Assembly: GCF_001570365.1 (NCBI RefSeq)
Contig: NZ_BBYK01000058.1
Coordinates: forward strand, 1-64,000
Length of the DNA stretch: 64,000 nucleotides
DNA from: Microtetraspora fusca
GTDB lineage: Bacteria; Actinomycetota; Actinomycetes; Streptosporangiales; Streptosporangiaceae
Direction: 5' to 3'
Part shown: piece after piece, positions 33,655 to 41,669 of the stretch
Numbering within the stretch: position 1 is the stretch's first letter
How the letters are laid out: the number at the start of each line of letters is the position of its first letter
Notes under the pieces: generated by a model
Told to the model about the DNA's origin: nothing
The model's input: the letters and a program-made list of their open reading frames with translations, nothing else
The model's database searches: none
Program-made: the position numbers and the translations under genes

Positions 33655-33845
33655 CGGCGCGGGTCGGGAGCGGGAGACGGCTCGGGTGAGGGCGTGACGT
33701 GCTCGGCGAGCGCCGTGACCAGGGTGGGCGGGTTCCTGACGGTGAAAGGCCACGGTAGGCCGGTGAGGATGCGCGCCATGGCCGGGCAGGTCCTCTGCTC
33801 CACTGACCAGGAGGAGGAGGCCGCCGTCGGCGCAGGGGTGTAGGT
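33655..33845 (-). pseudogene. WYL-domain regulator, C-terminal remnant with a frameshift
   Basis: On the minus strand, DGGLLLLVSGAEDLP in one frame continues in another as MARILTGLPWPFTVRNPPTL, VTALAEHVT. Together these match the end of DeoR/YafY-type WYL regulators (LxxLGWPFxVxxPxELxxALxxHA). A frame change is needed near base 33772 (around CTGCCCGGCCATGGCG), and everything upstream of this C-terminal piece is missing. The region between the terminator and the DUF2786 gene holds nothing else recognisable. Confidence 0.5.
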
Positions 33846-33948
33846 CGCCGAAGCTCGGCGGCCCGTACGGTTCGGGCAGGAACCGTAACTGTCGGTAGCG
33901 TCCCGTAACGTGGCGCCCGTTGTCGTCGGCATCGGAGGGGTGGCCACC

Positions 33949-34683
33949 GTGAACGAGATTCCCGAGCGCAAGCTGGAGCTGATCCGAAAGCTCCTGGCGG
34001 TGGCCGAGCATCCCAACACCGGCGCCGCCGAGGCCGCCGTCTATCTGGAGAAGGCGTGCGCCCTCATGTCGGCGTACGGGGTCGAGCAGGCCGTGCTGGC
34101 CGACTCCGGGCAGGTGTGCGACGAGGTTGATCAGTTGACCATCGAGGTCGGCAATCCGTACCAGCCGGACCGGCGCTCTCTGCTGGCGGGCGTGGCCTCC
34201 GCACTGCGCTGCCGCACGATCTACCGCAAGGTCGGGGCGGTGTCGCGAGTTCAGATCGTCGGCTACCGGTCCGACCTCGATCTGGTCGAGATGCTCTTCA
34301 CCTCCCTCTGCCTCCAGATGGCCTCCGCCGTCGTGCGGGAGCCGGTGCCGTCCGGGCACACCACGATCAGCTTCCGTAAGAGCTGGATGGCCGGATACGC
34401 CAACCGGGTCTGTGAGCGGCTGAGGGCGGCCGGGAGCGCGGCCGCCAGGGAGGCAGACCGGGCGGGAGCACCGGGCGGCGGGCGCTCCACCGACCTGGTG
34501 CTACGTGACCGGGTCGCCGAGGTGGGCCGGGTGTACGAGCGGATGTTCCCCCACGTGCGCCGCGCCGGGCGGCGCACGATGAGCGACTGGTCGGGCTGGG
34601 CCGGAGGCCGGGCCGCCGGGGATCGCGCCGATCTGGGCGGCTCCCGCCTCGGTGCCCCGAGCCGGGCCGCGATCAGCCGGTGA
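33949..34683 (+). CDS. DUF2786-domain protein
   Basis: 244 residues from GTG 33949 with GGAGGGG eight nt upstream. The DUF2786 helix-rich motif is IPERKLELIRKLLAVAEHPN, TGAAEAAVYLEKACALMSAY. The remainder has a few aromatic/basic motifs (TTISFRKSWMAGYANRVCER) seen in longer DUF2786 proteins, plus a Gly/Arg-rich tail. DUF2786 proteins are of unknown function and appear in both phages and chromosomes. It converges with the methyltransferase (3-bp gap). Confidence 0.85.
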   Translation: MNEIPERKLELIRKLLAVAEHPNTGAAEAAVYLEKACALMSAYGVEQAVLADSGQVCDEVDQLTIEVGNPYQPDRRSLLAGVASALRCRTIYRKVGAVSRVQIVGYRSDLDLVEMLFTSLCLQMASAVVREPVPSGHTTISFRKSWMAGYANRVCERLRAAGSAAAREADRAGAPGGGRSTDLVLRDRVAEVGRVYERMFPHVRRAGRRTMSDWSGWAGGRAAGDRADLGGSRLGAPSRAAISR

Positions 34684-34686
34684 GGT

Positions 34687-35478
34687 TCACCCGCGACGGG
34701 CGCCGATGACGGCGGTCGCGTCCAGATCCTCGCAGGCGGCCACGCGCGGGGCCAGCCCGGCGCGGGCGACGGCCGCGGCGGTCCGCGCGGCCTGGCGCTC
34801 GCTCGTCTCGACCAGCAGGTGACCGTCCGGCGCGAGCCACCGCGGCGCGTCGGCGATCACCCGCCGAACGACGTCGAGGCCGTCCGTGCCGCCGTCGAGC
34901 GCCACCCTCGGTTCGTGGACGCGGGCCTCCGGCGGTAGCAGCCCGATCGCTTCGGTCGGCACGTACGGGGCGCTGGCGATCAGGAGGTCGACCCGTCCGC
35001 GCAGGGTGGCGGGCAGCGGCGCGTACAGGTCGCCTTCGTGGACGTGGCCGCCGGCGGTGGCGAGGTTGCGCCGGGCGCAGCGCACGGCGACCGGGTCGAT
35101 GTCGACGGCGTGGAGTTCGACGCCGTCCACGGCGGCGGCCAGGGCGACGCCCATCGCGCCGGTGCCGCAGCACAGGTCGACGACGACCGCGCCCGGCCGG
35201 GCGAGGGCGATCGCCTGGCCGACGAGGAACTGGGTGCGGGGGCGGGGGACGAAGACGCCCGGGTCCACCGCGATGCGCAGGCCGCAGAAGTCGGCCCAGC
35301 CGAGGACGTGTTCGAGGGGCAGGCCGTGGACCCGCCGATCGACCATGGCGGCGAGATCAGCCGGGGTGCGTGCCGCCGAGAGGAGGAGCCGCGCCTCGTC
35401 CTCGGCGAAGACGCATCCGGCGGAGCGGAGGGTGGTGACGATGTGTGACAGGGAGGAAAGCGACGGCGAAGCCGACAT
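34687..35478 (-). CDS. PrmC/HemK-related putative protein-(glutamine-N5) methyltransferase
   Basis: 263 residues. The arrangement is of PrmC-related enzymes of unknown substrate: the N-terminal helical domain with RRVHGLPLEHVLGWADFCGL, the FVPRPRTQFLVGQAI motif, SAM-binding VVDLCCGTGAMGVALAAA (residues 99-116) and acidic HAVDIDPVAVRCARRN. The catalytic NPPY of PrmC is SAPY here (residues 169-172), so Asn and the first Pro are replaced. A side-chain amide substrate is therefore doubtful. A conspicuous hairpin lies in its probable 5-prime leader. Confidence 0.85.
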   Translation of the reverse strand: MSASPSLSSLSHIVTTLRSAGCVFAEDEARLLLSAARTPADLAAMVDRRVHGLPLEHVLGWADFCGLRIAVDPGVFVPRPRTQFLVGQAIALARPGAVVVDLCCGTGAMGVALAAAVDGVELHAVDIDPVAVRCARRNLATAGGHVHEGDLYAPLPATLRGRVDLLIASAPYVPTEAIGLLPPEARVHEPRVALDGGTDGLDVVRRVIADAPRWLAPDGHLLVETSERQAARTAAAVARAGLAPRVAACEDLDATAVIGARRG

Positions 35479-35499
35479 GGGAGCCTTTCGGAAGCCGAG

Positions 35500-35554
35500 G
35501 GGCGCTCCCGCGTCGCGGTCAGCGGGACCGGACGGCGGTGAGGAGGGAGCGCCC
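35500..35554 (-). promoter_or_regulatory. 10-bp stem in the probable 5-prime leader of the PrmC-related gene
   Basis: GGGCGCTCCC (35500-35509) and GGGAGCGCCC (35545-35554) are perfectly complementary with a 35-nt loop. On the minus-strand transcript the hairpin would lie 22 to 76 nt before the start codon. It could be an attenuator or structured leader; it matches no riboswitch class I know. Confidence 0.45.
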
Positions 35555-35829
35555 TGCCTGGTACAGCGGAATGGGGCTCACCTCCTCGCGTTGGGGATCG
35601 TCGCTGGGGACGGCAACACTACCAGAGCGGGCGGGCCCTCCCCCGCCTCACCGGCCCCCGGCCCTCGCACGGGGGAGCGACGGCCTGTGACGATGGGCCG
35701 GGCTCGGGGTGCTCTCCCCCGGGTCCTCGCGCGGTGAGCAGCGGCCGTGCCGCCGGCTGCCCGCCGTACGTGTGTCCGGACCGTCGACGATCAGGGGCTG
35801 CGTGGGCCGGGCCGGTGGTGGCCGGCGTG
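35555..35829. other. Intergenic, nothing recognised
   Basis: GC-rich spacer between the start of the PrmC-related gene and the 3-prime end of the PadR gene. No frame looks like a known protein and no further repeat or RNA is evident; the promoter of the methyltransferase should be here. Confidence 0.5.
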
Positions 35830-36360
35830 TCAGGACAGGATCTCCTGGAGCCAGGCACGCTCGGCGCGGCTGGTGGCGCGCGCGACGACGAGCATGCCGC
35901 GGCGGTACGGGTCGGTCACGTCCTGCGCGCGCAGGGGCCGGTCGCCGTCGGCGAAGAAGCTCGCGGGCCGCTCCAGGAACTCCAGCCGCCGGCGCAGCAC
36001 GGCGTGCTGGTCGGCGACATCCGGGAGCAGGGACAGGAACGCCAAGATGGTGAAGAACCGGGTGCTGTCGGTGATGTCGTGGTCGGCCGGTTCCCGCAGG
36101 CGGCGCAGCAACTCGGTGCGGCCGTCGTCGGTGAGGTCGAGCACCTGGCGCTGGGCGGCCGAGGCACCCGGCTCGGCGCGCCGATCCAGAAGCCCCGCCT
36201 TGACCAGGCGGTTGATCGCCGGATAGAGGCTGCCGTCGCTGACCGGGCGGGTGTGGCCGGACAGCCGTGCGACGCGCCGCCGCAGCTCGTATCCGTGCAG
36301 CGGCCCTTCGGCCAGGAAACCCATGATCGCCAGCTCGAGCACGCTGCTATCCTGCCACAT
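35830..36360 (-). CDS. PadR-family transcriptional regulator
   Basis: 176 residues from ATG 36360 (MWQDSSVLELAIMGFLAEGP). The winged HTH carries LHGYELRRRVARL, VSDGSLYPAINRLVKAGLLD and RQVLDLTDDGRTEL, followed by the C-terminal Vir_act_alpha_C-type helices. It is divergent from the isochorismatase gene across a 38-bp spacer that holds two TCGAATCGA elements, so it very likely represses that gene and itself. Confidence 0.93.
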   Translation of the reverse strand: MWQDSSVLELAIMGFLAEGPLHGYELRRRVARLSGHTRPVSDGSLYPAINRLVKAGLLDRRAEPGASAAQRQVLDLTDDGRTELLRRLREPADHDITDSTRFFTILAFLSLLPDVADQHAVLRRRLEFLERPASFFADGDRPLRAQDVTDPYRRGMLVVARATSRAERAWLQEILS

Positions 36361-36383
36361 CGAATCGATATACCTCGAATCGA
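36360..36383. promoter_or_regulatory. Double TCGAATCGA operator between PadR and isochorismatase
   Basis: TCGAATCGA at 36360-36368 and 36375-36383, 15 bp apart. Each half is itself a TCGA-A-TCGA near-palindrome. The first copy touches the PadR start codon. AT-rich in a 72 percent GC setting. Confidence 0.75.
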
Positions 36384-36398
36384 GATAGGAGAAACGGT

Positions 36399-37103
36399 AT
36401 GACCTACACCGAAGAGTGGGTGACGGCACGCGCACGGGCCGCCTACGAACAGGGGCAGGCGTCGTTCACGATCCGGCCGGAACGCTCGGCGCTGCTCGTC
36501 ATCGACATGCAGGACGAGTTCGTCCGGCCCGGCTGGAGCCCGTACTGGGTGCCGGCGGCCACCCGGATGGCCCCCCGGCTGCGCCGCCTCATCGAGTGCT
36601 GCCGGGACGCCGACATCCCGGTGATCTGGACCATCTTCGACGACACCCACCTCGGCCTGGACCGTCCCCACGCCCTGCGCTACCTGCCGCACGGTGACAC
36701 CGGCTGGCGCAGGCCGGCCCCGGCGGCGGTCTGGGATGAGATGGGCTACCACGAGGACGAGGTCCTGATCCGCAAACCCTCCTACGGCGCGTTCTACGAC
36801 ACTCCGCTCGACACGATCCTGCGCAACCTCGGCCGGGACACGGTCATCGTCACCGGAACGCTGACCAACTACTGCTGCGGCACCACCGCCCGGCAGGCGT
36901 ACGAGCGGGGGTACCGGGTCGTGTTCGGCGCCGATGTCACGGCCACCGACGACGAGTCCCGTCAGGAACCCGAGCTCGCGGTCCTGCGCAAGGGGTTCGC
37001 GCTGGTGCTGTCGGCCGAGGAGACCGCCGACCGGCTGTCCGCCGCCGATCCGGCCTCGGCCGCCGCCGGCCCCAAGGCGACGGCCGCATCCGGCCCGGCA
37101 TAG
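36399..37103 (+). CDS. Isochorismatase-family cysteine hydrolase
   Basis: 234 residues with GGAG upstream of ATG 36399. The catalytic triad is visible: Asp36 in LLVIDMQDEF, Lys in LIRKPSYGAFYDT and the nucleophilic Cys159/160 in TLTNYCCGTTARQAYERGY. Such enzymes hydrolyse amides such as N-carbamoyl compounds, nicotinamide or isochorismate; the substrate is not predictable. The C-terminal tail is Ala-rich and probably disordered. It is likely controlled by the divergent PadR protein. Confidence 0.92.
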   Translation: MTYTEEWVTARARAAYEQGQASFTIRPERSALLVIDMQDEFVRPGWSPYWVPAATRMAPRLRRLIECCRDADIPVIWTIFDDTHLGLDRPHALRYLPHGDTGWRRPAPAAVWDEMGYHEDEVLIRKPSYGAFYDTPLDTILRNLGRDTVIVTGTLTNYCCGTTARQAYERGYRVVFGADVTATDDESRQEPELAVLRKGFALVLSAEETADRLSAADPASAAAGPKATAASGPA

Positions 37104-37185
37104 GGGCGCCCACCAAGGGCGCAGGCCGTGTCGAGCCGTCGGTTCGGCGGTACCGATCCTGGCGCATCCATGAAGACCCGAGGGT

Positions 37186-37217
37186 ATAGTCGGTTCCTGA
37201 TAACAGGAGGCGACTAT
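37186..37217 (+). promoter_or_regulatory. Nested dyads over the RBS and start of the second PadR gene
   Basis: ATAGTCG (37186-37192) pairs with CGACTAT (37211-37217), and inside it TCCTG-ATAA-CAGGA (37195-37208). The element covers the AGGAGG ribosome binding site and reaches the ATG. Autoregulation by the encoded PadR is likely. Confidence 0.7.
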
Positions 37218-37842
37218 GGCACGCAGTGTGGACAATCCCCTGGCGCTGGCCCTGCTGGGCCTGCTCATGGAGCGGCCCATGCACCCGTACGAGATGGCCG
37301 CCGTGCTGCGGGAGCGCGGGAAGGACGCCAGCGTCCGGATCAACCGGGGCTCCTTGTACGACGTGGTGGCCGCGCTGGAGGGACAGGGGTGGATCACGCC
37401 GACCGCCCGCGTCCGGGAGGGGAACCGGCCGGCCCGGACGGTGTACGAGCTGACCGGCGAGGGGCGGGCGGCGTTCGCCGTGCGGGTCGAGGAGCAGGTC
37501 CGCACCCCACGGCGGGAGTTCCCGCTCTTCCTCACCGCCGTCGCCTATCTCGGCGCGCTGGGTCCGGCCGGGGCCGCGGCGGCGCTGCGTGAGCGGGCCG
37601 ACCGGCTCCGCGCCGCCATCGCCGACGACGAGCGCGCGCTCCGGGAGGCGCTGGCGTCCGACGGAGTGCCCCGCCTGTACGTCATCGAGGCCGAGTACGC
37701 CGCGCACATGACGCGCGCCGAGCTGGACTGGGTGACCGCCGTCGCCGAGGAGATCGACGCCGGAACCCTGGCCTGGCCCGGCGAGCCGGCCGCCTCCGCC
37801 CCCGAGAAGACGAAGGGAACCGACCATGACCTCAGCGGTTGA
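37216..37842 (+). CDS. PadR-family transcriptional regulator, second copy
   Basis: 208 residues from ATG 37216. The HTH reads NPLALALLGLLMERPMHPYE, INRGSLYDVVAALEGQGWIT and VYELTGEGRAAFAVRVEEQV, followed by a helical C-terminal domain (ALRERADRLRAAIADDERAL). It overlaps the downstream glycosidase-like gene by 17 bp, so the two are translated together. It is not closely similar to the PadR at 35830. Confidence 0.92.
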   Translation: MARSVDNPLALALLGLLMERPMHPYEMAAVLRERGKDASVRINRGSLYDVVAALEGQGWITPTARVREGNRPARTVYELTGEGRAAFAVRVEEQVRTPRREFPLFLTAVAYLGALGPAGAAAALRERADRLRAAIADDERALREALASDGVPRLYVIEAEYAAHMTRAELDWVTAVAEEIDAGTLAWPGEPAASAPEKTKGTDHDLSG

Positions 37843-38815
37843 CGTGTCCGACAACCTGCTTTTCGGCGTCTATCCCGGCGGCATCACCGGCGACGACGCG
37901 GGTGGGCTCGCGCTGGGCCTGCCGGACGACCCGGAGCGCGTCGTCGAGGCGCTGCGGTCGCTCCAGTGCGGCGAGCGGCCCTTCCTGGTGCGCGGCTACG
38001 TCGGGTTCACCGACTCCGACGACCCCCGTGTCCATGTCCAGGCGCCCGAGCAGGTTGAGCAGTACGCGGGTGAGGGGCGCGCCCTGGACCTGGTCGTCCA
38101 GTACCAGTCGCGAGGCGGCGACGTCGCCGGATATGTCGCCTTCGTCCGGGACGTCGTGCGCCGCCACGGGCGCAGCGCCGCGACCGTGCAGGTGGCCGAG
38201 GAGCCCAACGTCGCGGGCAATGCGACGCTGGACGGCTATTACCCGGATGTCCGGCAGGCGGTGGTCGAGGGCGTGGTCGCGGCCAAGGACGAGGCGCGGC
38301 GGCAGGGCTTCGACCACCTGCGGATCGGATTCAACACGACCCCGCTGTTCGGCCCGGCCGAGGGCTTCGTCGCCGCGCTCGTCGAGGCGGGCGGGCGGCC
38401 GTTCCTGGACGCCCTCGACTACGTGGGCCTGGACTTCTTCCCGGACGTCTTCATGCCGGTCCCCGCCGACCGGCTGCACGACGCCGTCACCGGCCTGCTC
38501 CGCCTGCACCGGGCCGAGCGCCTCACCCCGGCGGGCATCGACCCCGCCGTTCCGCTGCACGTCACCGAGAACGGCTGGCCCACCGGCCCGGGGCGTACGC
38601 CGGAACGGCAGGCGCAGGTGGTGGAGACCGTCGTCCGGGCGATCGACGGCTGCCGCGCCGAGGTCAACGTCGGCGGCTACACCCACTTCGCGTTGCGCGA
38701 CGCCGACAGCTCCCAGCCGGGCCTGTTCCACCGGTTCGGCCTCCTGAACGACGACTACACGCCCAAGCCGGCCTTCGCCGTGTACCGGAAGCTGATCGCC
38801 GAGCTGGGGCGCTGA
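37826..38815 (+). CDS. Glycoside-hydrolase-superfamily (TIM-barrel) protein
   Basis: 329 residues. The barrel has VQVAEEPNVAG near residue 122-132 (candidate acid/base Glu126) and PLHVTENGWPTG near 243-254 (candidate nucleophile Glu248). This is the two-Glu layout of clan GH-A enzymes, with YVGLDFFPDVF and GGYTHFALRDADSS also typical. No signal peptide, so it acts in the cytoplasm. The CAZy family is not assigned. It is translationally coupled to the PadR upstream, an unusual partnership. Confidence 0.8.
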   Translation: MTSAVDVSDNLLFGVYPGGITGDDAGGLALGLPDDPERVVEALRSLQCGERPFLVRGYVGFTDSDDPRVHVQAPEQVEQYAGEGRALDLVVQYQSRGGDVAGYVAFVRDVVRRHGRSAATVQVAEEPNVAGNATLDGYYPDVRQAVVEGVVAAKDEARRQGFDHLRIGFNTTPLFGPAEGFVAALVEAGGRPFLDALDYVGLDFFPDVFMPVPADRLHDAVTGLLRLHRAERLTPAGIDPAVPLHVTENGWPTGPGRTPERQAQVVETVVRAIDGCRAEVNVGGYTHFALRDADSSQPGLFHRFGLLNDDYTPKPAFAVYRKLIAELGR

Positions 38816-38824
38816 CCCTAGGGT

Positions 38825-39436
38825 TCAGGCGCCGGCCTCGCGTCGCGGGCGCGCGTGTACGGCGTCGAGGACGAACGCGAGGAGGCGGTCGGCCCGGCCG
38901 GGGTCGTCGTCGCTCCTGGCCGTGGACAGGGCGATGCCGACGACGAGCTGGATGAGGTCGCCGGGCGTCAGGTCGGGGCGGGCGGTGCCGTCCCGCTGGG
39001 CCCGGGAGAGCAAGGCCGCCGCGGCCTCCTCGATCACGCGCTGGCAGTCCAGGCCCGGCGTGTCCCGCTCCTCGAGCATGAGAGTGCAGGCGAGTCCCTG
39101 GTTGACCCGGGCGTGGTCGAGGAACGCGCGGAGCCATTCGGCCAGCGCCCCGTCGGCGGATTCCGTGGACAGCAGCCGTCGCGCGTGCCCGCACAGGGTG
39201 TCGATGCGGTCCTTGAGCACCGCCGTCAGCAGGGCGGAGCGGTTGGGGAAGTGGCGGTAGAGGGTCCCCGGCCCGACGCCGGCCCGGCGGGCGATCTCGT
39301 TGAGTGAGGCGTCGGGCCCCGACTCGGCGAACGTCTCCCGCGCCGCGGTGACGATGAGGTCGTGGTTTCTCCGCGCGTCCGAGCGCCGCCGCACGCTGAT
39401 CAGGCCGTCCGCTGTCATCGTCCCATTCTCGGTCAT
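38825..39436 (-). CDS. TetR-family transcriptional regulator
   Basis: 203 residues. The HTH is in residues 20-65: NHDLIVTAARETFAESGPDA, SLNEIARRAGVGPGTLYRHF, PNRSALLTAVL. The C-terminal ligand domain is of the SbtR/TetR_C_11 kind. It converges with the glycosidase gene (9-bp gap). Its target is unknown; the FAD oxidoreductase upstream on the same strand is one candidate. Confidence 0.92.
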   Translation of the reverse strand: MTENGTMTADGLISVRRRSDARRNHDLIVTAARETFAESGPDASLNEIARRAGVGPGTLYRHFPNRSALLTAVLKDRIDTLCGHARRLLSTESADGALAEWLRAFLDHARVNQGLACTLMLEERDTPGLDCQRVIEEAAAALLSRAQRDGTARPDLTPGDLIQLVVGIALSTARSDDDPGRADRLLAFVLDAVHARPRREAGA

Positions 39437-39609
39437 CTCGGGTGGAGCGTCGCCTCATCGCGGCAGCGAAGCGGAGAAGCTCTCCGAAATCGGGACGACG
39501 GCTAGGGCGGCCCGAGTCCGGATGGCACCGAGGGCGGCACGGGCCCGAAGGCCGACGCGCGCTCCCCCGCCGCGCGCCCGGCCTCGGGGCCGTGCCGTGC
39601 GCCCACTTG

Positions 39610-40776
39610 TCAGGCGGCTGATCGGGCGGCGCCCATGACGGCCCGGGTCGCGCCCGCGGCCGCGCGGATCGCGCTGTTGATGGCGATCTCGCCACGCATG
39701 CCCGGGGCCGCGACCATGTCACCGGCGAGGAAGACTCCGTCACCGCGCTCGATCGCGGGACGGTCGCGCCAGGTCTGGCCGGGCAGGTCCAGGGCTCCCG
39801 CACGGCCACGGGCCGTGCCGTATCGACGCCAGGTCACCCGCTCGCGCCAGCCGGGCACCGCGAGGTCGGCGAACGACTCCAGACGCTGCCGGGCATCCGC
39901 GTCACTTTCCACGGTGGACACCGGCATGTCGATCTGGAACAGGGACTCACCGTGAGGCGCCACCGTCGGGTCCTGCATCGAGTAGCTCTCATGGAAGCCG
40001 CCCGCGTCCAGGTCCCAGCAGATGAAGAGATCGTGGGGGCCCTTGCGCACCGCGAGGTCGAGCATCACGCAGTGCCCGCTCTGCCAGCGCAATGAGTCGT
40101 CACCGAGCAGCGCGCGAGCCGAGGACAGCTCAGTCGCCACGATCGTGGGATGGCCGGGCAGTTCGGTGACCCTGGACTTCAACTCGATGCGCACGCCGAG
40201 CTCACGCGCCCGGGTCGCGAGCCGCTCGATGACCGCCTGCCAGCCGCCGATCACCCATCGGACGGCCGGGATTTTGGGCGCGAAGACCCGCCGCAGCAGT
40301 TCCCACACGAACGCCGCCGAGAGCCGCCCGGTGTCGGCGTCATAGGTGACCACGGCGATGGCGTTGGCGGCCCACCGTGCCGTCTCCTCCCCGTAGCGCC
40401 CGGCCGCCCAACTGAAGAAGTCCTGATCGACCGGGGCCGTCCGGTGCCGGCCCAGCAGCATCATGCGGAGGAACCCGGCCGGTGGCCGGCGCCGCAGCCG
40501 CCCATTCCACACGAAGCCCGCTCGCATCTCCCGTGGCGACGGCCTGCCAAGCCGCCCGATCAACTCCCGCTCGGCCAGCCAGTCCCAGTGCGGCCCATCG
40601 GCGTAGAAGACATGTGCCCCCTCGTGGGCGATGTACGGAGCGGGCGTCGCGCGGCCACGGCCACCGAGAGTGGCGTGTGCCTCGTGCAGGGTCACCGACG
40701 CCCCCGCCTCCGCGCTCGCGATGGCCGCGACCAGGCCCGCCAGCCCCCCACCGACGACTGTGATCTCCTTCGACAT
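39610..40776 (-). CDS. NAD(P)/FAD-dependent oxidoreductase, phytoene-desaturase-like
   Basis: 388 residues from ATG 40776 with GGAGGAGCC upstream. N-terminal Rossmann fold for FAD: ITVVGGGLAGLVAAIASAEA, GASVTLHEAHATLGGRGRAT. A second FAD contact near the C-terminus is GDGVFLAGDMVAAPGMRGEI. The overall pattern is of amine-oxidase/CrtI-like flavoproteins (MAO/protoporphyrinogen oxidase group), with no carotenoid genes nearby. The substrate is unknown. It stands alone; an inverted repeat lies 32 bp before the start. Confidence 0.88.
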   Translation of the reverse strand: MSKEITVVGGGLAGLVAAIASAEAGASVTLHEAHATLGGRGRATPAPYIAHEGAHVFYADGPHWDWLAERELIGRLGRPSPREMRAGFVWNGRLRRRPPAGFLRMMLLGRHRTAPVDQDFFSWAAGRYGEETARWAANAIAVVTYDADTGRLSAAFVWELLRRVFAPKIPAVRWVIGGWQAVIERLATRARELGVRIELKSRVTELPGHPTIVATELSSARALLGDDSLRWQSGHCVMLDLAVRKGPHDLFICWDLDAGGFHESYSMQDPTVAPHGESLFQIDMPVSTVESDADARQRLESFADLAVPGWRERVTWRRYGTARGRAGALDLPGQTWRDRPAIERGDGVFLAGDMVAAPGMRGEIAINSAIRAAAGATRAVMGAARSAA

Positions 40777-40807
40777 CCTCGGCTCCTCCGTTCATACGAG
40801 ATGTGAT

Positions 40808-40826
40808 CCCGAGAGTCACCCTCGGG
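40808..40826 (-). promoter_or_regulatory. Inverted repeat upstream of the FAD oxidoreductase
   Basis: CCCGAG-AGTCACC-CTCGGG, 32 to 50 bp before the start codon. Either an operator or a leader hairpin. Confidence 0.4.
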
Positions 40827-40876
40827 CTCATCCCATAAGGACGGATGCCGTCACCGGATGTGTGACATGTCGCCGT

Positions 40877-41035
40877 TCATCCGCAGTGACCAGGCTGCTT
40901 TCCGGTGGCGGGGAGGTACGGGTACGCGCCGCTCGTGCCGGTGAAAGTCTGCTGCGTGGCGATATCGGCCAGGCCGGCGACCACCGCGTCCGCGAGCTCG
41001 ACGTCGTCGAAGCCGACGCCGTCGGGCGGGCGCCC
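40877..41035 (-). pseudogene. Unidentified gene, C-terminal remnant
   Basis: A minus-strand frame without a start reads DGVGFDDVELADAVVAGLAD, IATQQTFTGTSGAYPYLPAT, GKQPGHCG and stops at 40877. The residue pattern and GC-rich third positions look like real protein, but I do not recognise the family. Its upstream part is lost before the TetR gene end at 41070. Confidence 0.35.
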
Positions 41036-41069
41036 AGCGCGTCGAGGGCGCAAGGCGCGCGGGCGGTGG

Positions 41070-41669
41070 TCAGGCGGAGATCGCGCGCAGGGCGCGGGCG
41101 ACCATCTCGCCGGCCCGGTCGAGGGATCCGGGCCGGTCCTCGACCAGGAGCTCGAGCCACAGCCCGGACACCAGCGTCGCGAGAAAGCGGACCTCGGAGG
41201 CGCCGCAGGCGTACCCGGCCCGCTCCAGCAGCGTCCGCACGATGTCGTGCCAGCCGTCCGTCCAGCTCCGGGCGATGTCCTGGAGCTCGGGTTCCCGGCC
41301 CGCCTGCAGGTACAGCTCCCAGAGCCCGAGCTGGCGGCCCCGGTCCGACGCGTACGCGTGCAGGAGTGTCTGCGCCAGCTCGACCAGGGAGCCGATGCCC
41401 GCCTCCTCGGTGAGCGAGGCCCGCATCAGCCGCAGGTCGCGTTCGACGAGCACGGCGAACGCCCGCGCCACCAGTTCGTCGCGGGACGTGAAGTAGTAGC
41501 TGGTCGCCGCGAGCGGGATGCCCGCGCGCTCGGCGACCGCCCGGTGGGTCACCGCGGTGAAGCCGCCCTCGCCGAGGAGCGTGACGGCCGCCTCGACCAG
41601 CGCTTCCTTGCGGCGCAGCGCCCTCTCCTGGGGCTTGCGCCGCGACCCGCTCTGGGCCGGGCCGGTCAA
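41070..41669 (-). CDS. TetR-family regulator co-transcribed with the SMR pump
   Basis: 199 residues, most simply starting at TTG 41669, whose bases overlap the SMR stop codon (TTGA). The HTH is RRKEALVEAAVTLLGEGGFT, AVTHRAVAERAGIPLAATSY, YFTSRDELVARAF. The C-terminal half (TLVSGLWLELLVEDRPGSLD) is TetR-like. It is the second gene of an SMR-TetR operon and probably represses it through the dyad at 42022. Confidence 0.88.
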   Translation of the reverse strand: MTGPAQSGSRRKPQERALRRKEALVEAAVTLLGEGGFTAVTHRAVAERAGIPLAATSYYFTSRDELVARAFAVLVERDLRLMRASLTEEAGIGSLVELAQTLLHAYASDRGRQLGLWELYLQAGREPELQDIARSWTDGWHDIVRTLLERAGYACGASEVRFLATLVSGLWLELLVEDRPGSLDRAGEMVARALRAISA

